Source: Acanthococcus lagerstroemiae (lineage: Eukaryota; Arthropoda; Insecta; Hemiptera; Eriococcidae). Taken from it: a stretch of DNA of 64,000 nucleotides. The stretch covers positions 11,198,321 through 11,262,320 of the forward strand of contig CM063109.1 in assembly GCA_031841125.1 (NCBI GenBank), read 5' to 3'. The notes below the pieces were generated by a model. That model made no database searches. It was not told the DNA's origin and saw only the letters and a program-made list of their open reading frames with translations. A program made the position numbers and the translations under genes. Positions 47,826 through 59,794 of this stretch are shown here, in pieces; position 1 is the stretch's first letter; each line of letters opens with the position of its first letter.

Positions 47826-48093
47826 CGCTATATTTCGACCTAGGCCGGTTTCTCAGCAAGGTGAGAAAAGAGCTAAGACAGCCAACTGCCTCCCCGACGT
47901 CTCTGTGATGATGTTCGAAAGGGCGGATTCCAGGGCTTGGAGCTCGTTTTAAGAGTAAAATTAGAAAAAATCATACAATACTACCCACCTATTAAGCTTT
48001 CCTTTACTTCCCTTTCTCTCAGGGCTGTTTCTATTGATTCATGAGAGGTCGCGTCAAACGCTCCCTGTATACCCATGAATGTTGCCAGGACCT
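47826..48093 (+). mobile_element. second SINE body fused to LINE fragment (duplicated block)
   Basis: A headless SINE body (47,830-47,970) runs into TATTAAGCTTTCCTTTACTT and a LINE piece encoding, on the minus strand, FMGIQGAFDATSHESIE. The same SINE-LINE junction exists at 46,955-47,230. The block is bounded by AGGACCT at 47,819-47,825 and 48,087-48,093, and is out of order within the LINE (motif A lies before the RT entry region). It was therefore copied from the neighbour locus and inserted. Confidence 0.7.
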
Positions 48094-49029
48094 ATTCTTC
48101 GAGTATTTTTCCTGCGTTTCCCCAACTCTACTGTCCACCAGATGGTTTTGTGATTTTATTATCATAGGCTCATAGTTCCCCTCGCAGGCGCTTCTGAGTA
48201 CAACATCCAGTATGCTGGCTTGTAATTCCCGGTCGTCCACGTTCTGAATCCGTTTCCAGTTGTACCTTGTCAGTCCTTCTAAATCATTTTTGAAGCCTTC
48301 CCAGTCCGTTTGACTAGGGTTCCTGATAGCTCTTTGTTCCTCCTTAGGTGCCCGAATCTAGTATTGGATATATCGGTGATCCGATAGAAACAGTTCGTCC
48401 AACACTCTCCATCCCTGGACTCGGTCCTTAAATTTAGAATTACAGAGTGTTATGTCTGTAACTTCTTGCCTTACGTTTGTAACAAACGTTGGTTTGCTTC
48501 GGCAGATCTTGTGCCGCAAGGTAGTCCACTAGCCTTTTCACTCTCGGGTTTGTGCTCGTACTCCCTCATACAGCCAAAATACATAGAAATGAACTATAAT
48601 GGTTTTGATAAAATTTACGTCAACCAGCTTCCGACTTCGGCTTCCGGGACTTCTCATCCCTGCTTAAATGATTCAGTTTTGGCGGCCAATAATTCCTAAC
48701 TCATGTAGAAGTACGAGAAGTAGTATAATGAGATGCATTTAAGGAGTCGCTAACCTGTCGGGTCAAATACATTTTTTAAAAATCTAAAACAGAAGACACG
48801 ATATTTACTAGAGTTGAAGATGGGATCAAAGTCATTTGGGGGGGGGGGGCTTTCCTCATTGGATCAAGAGGATCATGGCACTCCTGACCTGGTAGACTTG
48901 AGTATTATGTTAATGCGGTCAGAACAAAAAATTGTAAAAATATGACACTGCTTTTTTTTTTCTTTTTTTTTTTAAACTATTCATTTAGTAATTTACTTCT
49001 CCCAGTACCTGCAGGAAAATCGACTTGGC

Positions 49030-50050
49030 CACCTCTTGCATTCAGTCTTTCAATCTCTCGTATACGTCTAGGTACACTCAGTATAATTACCGGAGCAACT
49101 CTTCGGTAAATATAAATTCGTTTTGGCCGGAATCAGACGCCCCAAAAAGACGGGCGAGCGAACGAAAATTACAATTCCACGGCACGTCGGCAAACTCGAT
49201 CGTCGTCAAACGAACTAATTTTCTCGCCTAGACTAAGACAAAGCCATACACGTTTCAATTACAACCTATGTACGATTATTAAAAGCGAGAAGAAATGGAA
49301 GCCATCCTTCAAAAAGGTTGCTGCTAGTTCGACGGAAAAAGTCACCCCGTCAGAGGTGACCGGTGCTGGCGGCCGCGGCCGTGCGAAAGGGCGCGAAGAC
49401 CACGAAAAAGAAGGATTAAAAAGAGAGAGAAAAAAAGAGTAAAACAAAACAAAAATATCGTAATGAGATGTACACCATGACATCTTATTAAAGTAGAAAC
49501 CAACTTTAAAATAATGAAGTAATTTGTTAGCGCGTTAATAAATTATTTTGTTGTTGTAATGCTTAGCAACATTAGACGAGGTAATGAGCGTACAAAGATG
49601 GCGAGTTGAGCCGCTAATGATAGGCCTATATATTATGTTCACACTTAACTGAACAGTGACTGATAGCTCAATCAAAGCAAATATCCGTGTTTTAATGTGG
49701 GGTTCGGGTACTGACTCTTATTAGTACTAGAGATGCTAAATCGGTATTGTTGCCGGCACTGCTTCGGCGGTTAATCATAATGATTGAGTGATTGTACTAC
49801 AGTAGAAGCAAAATTACATTTGGTAATGCGAGAGCCCGGCGTGTATTACCCGCTTTTATTTTTCCGAAAAGGGAAAGTGTTAACGTTTACCTCCGGGCGC
49901 GGTCATTTCGAATTTTCAAGACACGGTAGTTCGTAAAGGTGTTCCACGAATTATTTAAAATAACCGTAGGTTAATCGCTTACGAGAACTCGTTTAATTGG
50001 TGGGTGGTCTCAGCTGGTATGTACTGTTCGTGTACTTAACGCCTCAAACT
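49030..50050. other. unique CpG-richer stretch, no gene recognised
   Basis: Contains GACGCCCC..GACGGGCGAGCGAACG, GGCGGCCGCGGCCG and CTCCGGGCGCGGTCATTTCG. There are no repeat signatures and no convincing coding frame. It could be a host regulatory or gene-proximal region. The adjacent 50,050-52,200 is AT-rich with two dispersed-repeat fragments and long G and C runs near 51,090 and 51,315. Confidence 0.3.
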
Positions 50051-50944
50051 GTATTCTAATTTTTCACCTCGAACTGATTTACACCGACAAGTGAGCAACT
50101 TTGTGCAGGTTGCAAATGCTGGTAGAATTTGCCAGCATTTTTCGCGGGATTTGCGAGTGATAGGTACTGATACTAACTCCCTTAACAACACCCCTATCCT
50201 TCATACCCTCCTCATCCCTTCTGTTCGAGTCAGTGGATCTATCGAGGAGGTGACCGAAACACAAACATACCGTAATACAGGGATACTTTGATACCGCGGG
50301 GTAACTTTGATCCAAATGATAAAATATCGAAAATGGTCGCGATAATGCAGAAAGGAAGCATGCAAGCTAGAAAATGAAAGCAGCTTGGCAACAGTGCACA
50401 CCTACGTTATCAAAACAATCGTTATTTCGTTGATTCTCTCAATATTGTGCTCTTAATCACTGTATTTTCACAAAAAAAAAAGTTTTTGTTGCGAAAAAAG
50501 GACAGCGAAAAAGTGTGCTGATTTATGTTCTGCGTTCCACAGTGGGTTTTAACTAAATTTCAAAAGTAAGCACGAAGAATGGTACGTAATTTTATTGTCT
50601 ATCAGAATAATTTAATTGACCTGAATACAAAAATGAAAAATGAGCAAATAACACGCAAATGGGTAATTCCTCGAAAATAGCCACATTTTAAGTGAGTCCA
50701 TAATACCTCCTCCTGGATGAGAGATAATGGAATATTCGTTTCAAGGTCTATTAGAGTATAGTGTCAATGACAATTTGCAATCATTCAAGAGCTCAGCGGC
50801 CCCCCTCTTACCTTCCAGAATGGTTACTTGAAGCCCAATTCTTCACCGCCGTGGCTGTGAATCATCTCATTTTTTAACCTTCAGTCTCCTAAAAACTATA
50901 TTAAATTCCATCGTTTGACAAATTATAAAGAGAGAAATATCCAG

Positions 50945-51120
50945 GAGCGCAACCAGAACTATTTTTGGTAGGGGCTAGAACTGGAAAAAAAAACTCGGGC
51001 AGGGGTGAAAACTCGATTTGGCACCTACCTGATTTGGTGATTGCCTATTTTCATGAATTAATTTTGAAAACATTTCGATTTTTTGTTTGTGGGGGGGGGG
51101 GGGGGGTTATAGCCGCCTAG
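50945..51120. repeat. dispersed repeat, similar to 230-425
   Basis: Shares with 230-425 the order ACTCGATTTG, ATTTGGTG, CCTATTTTCATGA, an ATTTTGAA(A/C)A stretch, and a G run followed by TATAGCC. The G run here is about 17 long. It starts GGAGCGCAACCAGAAC, a form common at the ends of arthropod MITEs. Confidence 0.4.
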
Positions 51121-52234
51121 CAGAGCCATGCAGAGGAAATCCGGGCCCTGGGGGGGATGTAAAAAGTAGATAAGAACAAAAAAACACAATGTTTGTAGGG
51201 CACTTTTTGTAAAAGCAGATTTTTTTTAGCATTGGCAGGCCCTCAAAACCCTTAGTGGGCCCCTCAAAAAACTCGGGCCCGGGGGACCCCCTCTGCACAG
51301 GCCTGCCATCTACCCCCCCCCCCCCCACCTTGATTGCGCCCTTGAGAATGTCAATATACTTTTTGTGAATGAACTTTTATTCCACGGGCGTGGAGATTTT
51401 TCGTTTACTTTGCTGGTACCACTGGTTTTCTTATCAGATATTCTAATTGGCCGAATGGCTTTATTTTTGCGGTATGTACACGATGTCTCTGATGAAATTT
51501 CGTAATAATATCAATCCAGTTGTTCAGGCACGACATTTTCATTAAATTCTTCCATTTACATGTTCGCGTCTCCACCGGCATGGGTTATCAGTTGTTCAGC
51601 AAAGTTGACTTGTATGACCTGAAAATGTCGCAGTTAATATAGATTAGTAAAATTATTTAATATTGTACACGAGAAAAAACTTATGAATATTATCTACAGC
51701 TGTTATCTCAGAATTTCAACTTATTTTCCACGGGCGTGGTGTGTAAAAATTCTCTCCACCGACGTGGGCAACTAGAATTCTGAGACAACGGCGATGGAAG
51801 AACATCATGTTCTAAACAGTGTTGTAAGACATAACAAAACAAAATGACAAAATGACGAAATGACAATGGAATTTTCAAAATTCTGTCACATGAGAAGACC
51901 TTAAATCGTTTTCTTGTCAGGACCGTTTTGTCAATAACATAACAAAATACAAAATTAATCCAATGACAAAACAAAATAAAGAAAAAAATTATGTTACGAC
52001 ATTTCATCAACGATTAAGAGATAAACTATGCTAAACAACGTGATAATTCATAACAGATTACGCTAAGCGATATTGCCACTACTAAGTAACATGACAAAAA
52101 GATAAAATAATTTAGTCAAAACCTAACAAAGCCATAGAAAAACAAAATAACAAAAAATCGTTTTGTCCAACAACACTGGTTGTAAATGTGATAACACATA
52201 ATGATAAGTACGCGTGTACTGTAATTTCATTATA

Positions 52235-52841
52235 GTGGCAGTTTCTATAAAAAGGGGTAACTTTGTCAATCCGACAAATTTTGAGTTACAGACAGTATAT
52301 AATAGAGGAATCATTGCCCATTCCAACGAGCTATTGGCGAGATTTGTAGCGTTTTTCGTTCCGGTGATACGCTAAGCGGTCAAAGATGAGTTAACAAGAA
52401 CGCGCGAAAACATGTTTTCGGGAAAAACGTGTTTAAAGTTAAGCACACCTTTTTCTCCCACTCCGTCAAGCGGCACTAACTCGCCGCGGAATCACGTTAC
52501 CAGCCTCGATGAAGGCTTGTTGGAAAGGTAATTTTTCGCTCTTCTGCGTGGTAACAATTCAGAACATCGGATTTATTCGTGAGCTCCGAAAAATCACGAA
52601 GAAGCGAACGCAGACATTCGCATTCGTTTCTCATTCTCTTTCATAATTCTCTTTCTCTCTCTCCCTCTTCTCTCGCATGCGCGTAAATTTTGTCTCTTCG
52701 TTAAAGCGATGTTTTTTCTATAAAAATCAACCAAAATCTCAAAATTGATTTTTTTGACTAAAAAATTTTATTTTAATTTTTTCACGTTTTTTGAGACTTT
52801 GATCGGTCGACGAAGTTACCCCTTTTTATAGAAACTGCCAC
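52235..52841. mobile_element. 607-bp element with about 28-bp TIR
   Basis: GTGGCAGTTTCTATAAAAAG then GGGTAACTTTGTC at the left is matched by its reverse complement at 52,809-52,841 with a single change in the last bases. TA dinucleotides flank both ends, so a Tc1/mariner-like MITE is likely. The interior (52,330-52,700) is CpG-rich and not AT-rich like the TIRs. It contains GCGCGAAAACATGTTTTCGG (a palindrome) and TTCTCGCATGCGCG. Confidence 0.7.
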
Positions 52842-53129
52842 ATATTCATATTACTTCATACTACTCGTATATATTATTGTGCTTATGTAACTTTTCAAAT
52901 TGAATTTAACAATAACTTACCCAAATACTGCTCATTCTTATTATCTTTGAGTGATGCATAAGAATTCCTCTGCTGTTTCCATGATCGCGGCTATAACTAC
53001 ATACAAGTATGCCGGCCAACAAAAGATGTAATGTTTGAGAACTCCTCTACTGTTTCCATGGTCGTGGTTAACCAAGCCGTGGTGAAATTTTCATAGCTGT
53101 GGTTAACCATCACTTCAACACTCTTTCTC

Positions 53130-55497
53130 TGCTGATAATCTGACCACCATATTTGCTAGCGGAAAAACAACAAATAAATGGAACATCAACTCCAAATGAT
53201 GGTGAATAAGTTGGTAACTTAGAGAGAAGCTGGAGGTCTACGCTTTTCTTCCTTTAAAACTACTGTGGCCACATTCACCCGAAAACGCAGATGTTCGTCA
53301 CTATAAATAAAAGTACATGGAGACTACCTTCCAAACTCTACAACTGTTAAATTTCTGGGACTAACGTTGGACTCCAAACTTAACTAGAATCGCCATATTA
53401 CTAATCTCAAGCAAAAATGCCAAAACAGACTGAACCTACTAAAATTGCTGAATGGAAGCTCTTGTGGGGAGCCGACAGGAAGACTCTCATCTGCTTTTAG
53501 AAGAGTCATGTATGTCCAGTTCTGTAACATGACACAGTTGCCTATTATTCAGCTAGTCATGGAATATTACAAAAACTGGACATCATCCAAACTCAAGCTT
53601 TACCATATGTGCCGGAGCCCGAAGAACTAGCCCAACTATCAATCTCCAGGCAGAAACAAATAGGTATAAGATGAGGCAATATGACGCGGCGGGTAAGATG
53701 CCGCAGTTGTCTGTTTTCTATGTTGGCAGCCCTGTACAACAAAACTGACGTAATAGATTTGTAGCACTTCGATACCAAACCTTGTGTACAAATTCGACCT
53801 GTACGTTCTTTTTCTACGATTTTTCCGTAATTTTTATATAAGAAATAGTGCTTGAAAATATTTGGTCGTTTTAATAATAATAATAAGATTTATTGCCCCC
53901 TCCAACAGTCTGTCGCCCTATTACAGGAGAGGGGTACATATAAATATACAATGTCTCATGTACAAAAAAAAATTAATTTAAAAATAACATAAAATAAAAA
54001 TAGAATAAAATAAAATAAAAATAAACAAAACAAAAACAAAAAAAGAAGTGATTCTGCGAAATTGTGATTAATTTTTGATCATTTTCAGTATATTATATGT
54101 TAGATGTACAGTATTTTCCCTCCTCTTTCAAAATATTTCATCAGTTTTACCGGTGCATCCAGCGACTATACTTTTTGGTTGTCCTCAAAGTTACATATAG
54201 TACGGCAATTTCTAAGGGTTGGTAAAATGGCCAAAGTGTGAGTATGGCAAGATGCCGCACTATAATAAATGATAATTTTCGATTATTAATGATCTAACGA
54301 AAATTTCTCAGTTTGTTATTTTAGATTATGAAGTCAAATTACGTCAGAAAGCCCATTAGATGATCTTGGACAGAAACACAGCTAAAAAACGTGAGTGAAT
54401 ATGTGGGGGGAGGGGACATTGCATATATGAAGCCTTGTTAAAAATTCCGGAAGGAACTCCTACTTACTTAGAAGTTACATTTTATACGTTTTATACCGGA
54501 ATAAAAAAACAATATCCTATGAGTTTACATATTATTTTTATTACAATTTTATTTAATATTTAATTTTCATAAGCCACCTTACCCGACAAAAAAAGGCATT
54601 TACCCACCCATCGGGCAAGATGGCTAAAAAAGGTCAGGGAAGATGATTATACCTCTGTCGGATGGGGCTAAAACCAGCAAAAAACATCTTAATAAAAGTT
54701 ACAGATAAAGGATCAGAGTATTTGGTACCCAAAATTTTAGCCCCATCGGAGGTTTTGTCAAGAAGCCATGACCATTCTTCAAAATGTGCGTCATCTTACC
54801 CTACTTTACCTTAACTCTTCTGGTGCACCACCGGAGTACTCAAATACTCTCGTACTACGTTAGAGTTTTACGGATACCGAGCCATATTAATGCATACAGA
54901 CACATTCACCCATCACCCACAAACAGTCCAACATCCCTCGAAGTAGTATGTGTGAAGCTCTCTTACATCAGTACATTACTCCTTCAGAAACGTAAGGCTT
55001 ATCCTCTTGACTCCTCCGGCATTGAGCGACGCATTCATCATAGTCTTCAGCATCAATGGAAGAACGGACCCCCGAGCAAATCACAGACAATCAAACTGGA
55101 CCTTGCAGAATGGACTATCTCTTACCATGAAAATCACAAAGTGGAGAAAGTAATTGCTCGACTTCGAATTAGACACCCGCTCATCACACATCAGCATTTA
55201 TTTGATCGTTCCCCTCCCGCTTTCTATGAGGTATGCGGTACCTCCATACACGTCACCCACCTCCTCAACTACTGTAAAAAATTCACTACCACTTGAGAAC
55301 TCATTTTTGTTCTTCCCCTACCCTGTATTTGAAAGACTAACTGACTCCTCATATAGTGTAGCACTCATCATCAAATTTCTCTTACTTGCAAAGAAAACAC
55401 TTTTGAAATGTATTTAACGTAACTCACCAACTCGAAAGTCGCGAAAAACTAATTATATTGTACCACGACTGTAAATAAATAATAATTGATTGATTGA
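53130..55497 (+). mobile_element. Jockey/I-like LINE fragment, split by a TIR element
   Basis: Part 1 (53,170-53,640) reads TTVATFTRKRRCS, TTVKFLGLTLDSKLN, then LKQKCQNRLNLLKLLNGSSC, the RT thumb region of I/Jockey-type LINEs. Part 2 (54,840-55,300) reads RIPSHINA (an RNase H end-motif relic), KVEKVIARLRIRHPLITH and LFDRSPPAFYEVCG..HVTHLLNYC, the usual C-terminal tail. It ends near 55,497 with a TTGATTGATTGA tail. It is frameshifted and missing most of RNase H. It is related in style to 43,530-44,935 but a different family. Confidence 0.65.
53661..54813. mobile_element. TIR element with GGTAAGATGCCGCA repeats
   Basis: The right end in reverse complement reads TAAGGTAAAGTAGGGTAAGA then TGACGCAC. 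The left end has TAGGTATAAGATG..ATGACGC then GCGGGTAAGATGCCGCAG. Further GGCAAGATGCCGCAC and GGGCAAGATGGC words lie at 54,245 and 54,613. The end TAAGGTAAAGT matches the end of the 13,870 element, so both may use related transposases. There is no coding frame. It interrupts the LINE at 53,130-55,497. Confidence 0.5.
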
Positions 55498-57524
55498 ACT
55501 CATTTGTGACTCTTGACACTCTTCCAACATTGATTATGGCTCTTCAGATATGATCATAGACTTGTTAAAACTCTTGGACCTACTTCTTTTCATCATCAAG
55601 ACTCTGAGACCTAGCTTGCCAAGCCCGCGTTCTACTCGAAACCATGTCGAAAGGGGTAGCTCTCTAAGACAAAATTAAAGAAGAGATATTTCGCGTTTGA
55701 TCTGAAACTCTGACGCCACTGAAAAAAGAGTTGAAAGGGGGCTTTCAACCCCTTAGATTTTATACTAGAACTTTTTTATCTCAATTTTACGAGTAAAATT
55801 ATTATTCAGGTCGGAATACGCGATCATTTGTTATCCTCGGCCGGTAAAGAGACAGACGAGAAAAAGTAAAAATGTTGGTAACGCGGGTGGCCTTATTTTC
55901 AGTGGCAACACGGAGGCGAGTTTAACCAACCGAGCTTTAATGATAAGTTCGACACCCTCTTTCGGGAGTAACAACTTGTCATAAAATATTCCGTCGCTCC
56001 CGTTTATTCGTTTACTTTTCGAATTATTCGCTTTCTTCTAATTTACAACGATTCCGTCCTTCTTTCGCTCTCTTTCTCCTTCTCTTTTCCCGCTTTTTTT
56101 TTTTTTATTGTATTCCCTGCCTCTTTGACCCCGTCTACCGATGAAAATGCTGCGTCAATCTACCAGCTCGCATTTGCAAAAAATAACGACGAGGAGAGAG
56201 AAAAAAAGACCCCGTTTAAATTATTGGATTATTGTTAAGATTTTGTCGTTCTTCTGTCTTTCTCTGATACACTCAGTTTCTTTCTCTGTTTAGCACAGAA
56301 CTTTTAGTGAAATACGCGATTATAGAGTGAAGTTTTCGAACGTTCTCAGTTTTTATAAAATTACGCAGATTTCAAGAGGGGATCGGAAATTCGAAGACGT
56401 TTACCTCGTCTTTTTAAATTATTATTTTTATTATTTTTTCAGGTTTGAACGTGGATGAGAACGTACACAACAAGAAGAGCCTTACAGGCGATTCTTAGCA
56501 AATGACAAAATGGTATGAAACAATTTATATCGACCAAAGAAGTAGGAACACGAAATGCTCGAAAAATGAAAAAAAAAACCTATATAAATTACAGGTCAAT
56601 GGCACTTGAGCCGGGGGCAGAGGACAACTTGTCCCCACTCGTAATGCTGGAGGCAGTAGTATTATTTTGCCTCCCTCCAGTTTCAACAAAGAGAATTATA
56701 ACAAGTAACTTCGCTACTCGAAGAGGGTCAGCTGGAAAAGCTAACCCTTCACTCCTATTTGCTTTTACTATTCAAAGTTAGTTCAAAGCTTCAAACGGCG
56801 AAGCTACAGACTGCAGTCGCGCAGCAAAGATGAAGATCAATAAGCGCCTTTCTCTGAAGAAAGTGTCTGCAAATGACTCTCGAATGCGAATGAAACGGAT
56901 TCGTGGATTTAGAAAACGTTCTTCTATATATTATTTAATTTAGGTGGCATCTTAGGATTAGGAAATCGTAATTCTTTATGCGCTGAAGACAAAGAAGGAA
57001 TTTTATTTCGATTCAGATAAAGTTTACAGTTTGAACAGGCATATAACCGAGATTATCATCAATACTATCAAAACTTGTTAACGGACATGCAGTTTTGAGA
57101 ACATCCGAAGTACATTTGTTCGTCAGTAACTCAGCATGGACATACATATGGAAGGCTCGGAAAATAATCTATCGCAACTTATACATATAATTGTGTAGGT
57201 TCTTTTTAGGGTCGGTTACAGTTCAGTTCAGTAGTGTTGTTTCAGATGTATCTGATCGAAGTCACAGTAGTTCAGTTCAGTGGCGCCTTATTTTCGAGAA
57301 ATCAATTAGTTGAAAATAATGAAATAAACTATACTTATAAGCAACAAATCTGATTTTATTAGGGTCGACAGCGAGCCTCTTGCTATCACTTTTTTTCTTC
57401 TTCTTCAGTAATACTCAATGATCTTGATGATCTTCATTACCGTGCGAGCGTCATTTTTAAGAGAAATAAAAAAAATAATGATAAGCAACAACTTTGATTT
57501 TATTCTTATTCTTCAGTTATTGCA

Positions 57525-58048
57525 ATGTTATTGTTGAAGAATAGAGTACTGTTACTGCTGAAAAAGATTTTGGAAATTGACGAAAATCCTTCACTGGATG
57601 TAGAAGAGGTAAGTTAGGCTGCTTGATAATGTATAAAATGAGTTTTCAGTTTCTTAAGTGAATAATTCGTTTAAATCGAGCTGTATTTCTGTGGTACCCT
57701 TATCAGTAAATTTTCCAAAGAGTAATGTGATGTGAATCATGTCTCATAAATATGATAAATAATGGTTATTTTGGTATTCTGTGTCAGATTTCAATCAGTG
57801 AAGCCTCAGTGTTCCGGCTGTCTTCACCTGAAGGGGAAACAACGTTGTTCCCCTATGTGGTGATTGTGGGAATGAGCGATGAAGCAAATGAACTAATCGC
57901 AAACGAACTGAACAAGTACAGGATGAAACTTTACTACATGATGTACAGAGAGTTTGTAAATGTAGATCAGAACGCTACAAGCAGAATCGTACATATTACA
58001 AGAAGCATCGAGGAAAAATACTACAACAGAGACTCCAAATTTATCTGA
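57525..58048 (+). CDS. unrecognised two-exon candidate gene, 114 codons
   Basis: Exon 1 (57,525-57,608) encodes 28 residues with a Leu-rich start (MLLLKNRVLLLLKKILEID). The donor is GAAGAG|GTAAGT, the intron is 57,609-57,787 (179 bases), and the acceptor TGTGTCAG precedes exon 2 (57,788-58,048). The splice is phase 0 and keeps the frame. Exon 2 encodes 86 residues with a FPYVVIVGMSDEANELIANE stretch, MKLYYMMYREFVN and RIVHITRSIEEKYYNR. An upstream TTATTCTTCAG at 57,515 may be another acceptor, so the start is uncertain. No family is recognised. It could be a transposase remnant of the enclosing inverted-repeat unit, a captured gene, or chance. Confidence 0.35.
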
Positions 58049-58304
58049 CAAAAGCGTGAATATAAAAGCGAACCGAAATCAAATTTTGGAGCCTGATAGA
58101 ATATCGCGAAGATATTTATCACGAGGTTGTTTTTCCACTTTTGGCCACCTTATGTTAATGCTGAGGTATGCAGTTATGAAGAACAAAAATGTACTTCCGA
58201 TGCTTTCAAAACTGGATGCCAGTTATCTATACTGGTGGTAGCATTGGTGATAATCTTGGTTATGCCTATTTTTAAATTGTAAACTTTGTTCGAATCGAAA
58301 TAAA
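58049..58304 (+). other. in-frame continuation ending in a membrane helix, plus polyA signal
   Basis: After the TGA at 58,046 the same frame continues to 58,282, broken only by TGA-TAG at 58,094-58,099. It encodes HFWPPYVNAEVCSYEEQKC then TGCQLSILVVALVIILVMPI, a plausible C-terminal transmembrane segment, then a stop and AATAAA at 58,299-58,304. This suggests a once longer membrane protein interrupted by stops, or a missed small intron. Confidence 0.3.
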
Positions 58305-59282
58305 ATTCCTTCTTTGTCTTTAGCGTATTAAGAATGCTAATTTCATAAAAGATACCGCCTACATTGGTTGGAATTGATTGCAGAGTATCTTTCTGTTGTT
58401 GATAAGAGTGATAAAGCTGTACGACTGCAGTCTGCAGCTTCGCAATGCGAAGGTGTGACCGTTGTCAACCCACTTCGAGTTGCGAAGTAGATAATTTCTG
58501 AAGGGAGGCAGCCATCAAATTTTTACATAATGTAAAAAAGTTAGATGCAAAACACTTCCGGAACCTTCAAGCTGAAAAAAAAAATCATGGGTCTAAAGGG
58601 GACAAAATTATGTGGTCCCCTTCTATTAACGGCGCCGAAACTTTTTATAGCTAAAACCTATTCAGAGTTCATACGAAGGAATCCAGAAAATATGAACCCT
58701 CCAGCTCTTACGGTTCACCCACCAACCTCGAACAAACACACAGACAAACAAACACTTTTATATATAGGACATGCCAAAAGTTAGTTCACAATGTGAATGA
58801 ACTTTTCTTAAAACATGTTAAATAACTTATATTAAAGATAAAGTACGGTTGCCCTACAAAGCCCACTAAATGTTTTTGGGAAATAACTCGCCAAAGAATT
58901 GATATTTTAAAAAACTTTTTCTAGGGGATATAACTTAAAGTTTTCTTCAGAAAATTACCATTTTACCCCTAGGGAGACTGAGAGGAGGCGTTCCAGAAAA
59001 AAAGTAATTTTGGACCTTAAACAGCTATTCCTAATAAGGTCCACTTTTTTTTTTTTTTGCGAACTTGGTTGCATCAAAATGCGAGAAAACGCCAAATAAA
59101 AAAATTAAGAATTCAATATATTTGAACAATTTGTACAAAATTAGTTTACTTACTCAAATTTTTGGAAATTTTTGATCAAATACATTCTTATTTCTTACCG
59201 TTACACTCGTAGAATGGAATATGTATACTATGTTTCGTAAACATTCTGGCTTTATAATTTATCGTTTAATTTCGGACCCCAA

Positions 59283-59757
59283 TTGGCGGAGCGTATGGTG
59301 ATGCACGCATGCCAAATTGGTTCCCCAGACCACCCCTGGCACCGGAAACTACCCTTTCGAGTATCGCGTCGGTGACCAGAGGGACGTCTTCAGGCTCGTC
59401 CGGACCCCCATTTCGCCTCTCCTTGCTTCGGATTCGCGCTGTCCTGCCAGAGCCACTATGGGACACCCTACTGACCGAGGCAACGTTCACACAGCGTTAA
59501 CCTGGAATTCGGGTGGCTCACAGCCGGACTGCGCTTCCTTCCTTCATCCCTCGCACCTCCTCGTCTTAGTTGGCATGATCTCGTATCTCAAGACCCATAA
59601 ATAGCGGGAAAATGGAGGAGCAATGGTCGACTACGACTGGCTGAAGAAGAACGTGTGGCAATCACAGCCGGACTGCGCTTTTTTCCTTCACTCCTCACCC
59701 CCTCGTTTTGGTACGGGTGGCGACACAGAAAGGTGATGACGGCAGGGTGAATCCTAC
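59283..59757 (-). mobile_element. GC-rich repeat family A, copy 3, with duplicated end
   Basis: The reverse complement aligns with copies 1 and 2 (GGCATGCGTGCATCACCATA end, GCGATACTCGAAAGGGTAG, GCGCGAATCCGAAGC). Its other end is present twice: 59,516-59,585 and 59,652-59,757 both carry ACAGCCGGACTGCGCTT..CTTCA..CCTC.CA and are separated by about 66 unrelated bases. The overlapping open frames here are not conserved between copies and are not called as genes. Confidence 0.6.
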
Positions 59758-59794
59758 CACGGGGTCTGCAGAAGCTGCTGCAGCTCTAGGATGG

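Larger units (their letters stand above)
45010..48575 (-). mobile_element. large R1/Jockey-like LINE, heavily interrupted
   Basis: Read from 48,575 downwards: end of the endonuclease (KRLVDYLAAQDL), linker (VDDRELQASILDVVLRSACE), then a foreign block at 47,826-48,093. RT entry follows (LRRIPKPSRGVRMVV, PGRDPCKAKFYRP, 47,860-47,650), then an AT-rich insert (47,311-47,617). RT resumes with AYRAGRSVGSSLHSLITAIE and FMDIQGAFDATSHESIE (47,310-47,160), then the SINE at 46,862-47,102. Next come IRGCPQGG (46,780), YADNLAVVV (catalytic DD changed to DN, 46,684-46,658) and TYAAIVWWGR, RNase H relics with REL(C)GIKGNVIADKLAKE (45,600-45,550), and a tail RKHARRMVGLLIGYW..CGKEEET near 45,350-45,240. The 3' end holds TACATTACATTAC-like repeats. 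Confidence 0.8.
56668..58510. mobile_element. inverted-repeat-bounded unit, possible DNA transposon
   Basis: Three blocks are mirrored in order: TGCCTCCCTCCAG (56,668) with CTGAAGGGAGGCA (58,498), ACTTCGCTACTCGAAG (56,708) with CTTCGAGTTGCGAAGT (58,473), and CGAAGCTACAGACTGCAGTCG with CGACTGCAGTCTGCAGCTTC (56,799 and 58,422, given in part). Left and right arms are about 152 and 89 bases. The unit encloses a two-exon candidate gene. Target duplications were not identified. Confidence 0.5.
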
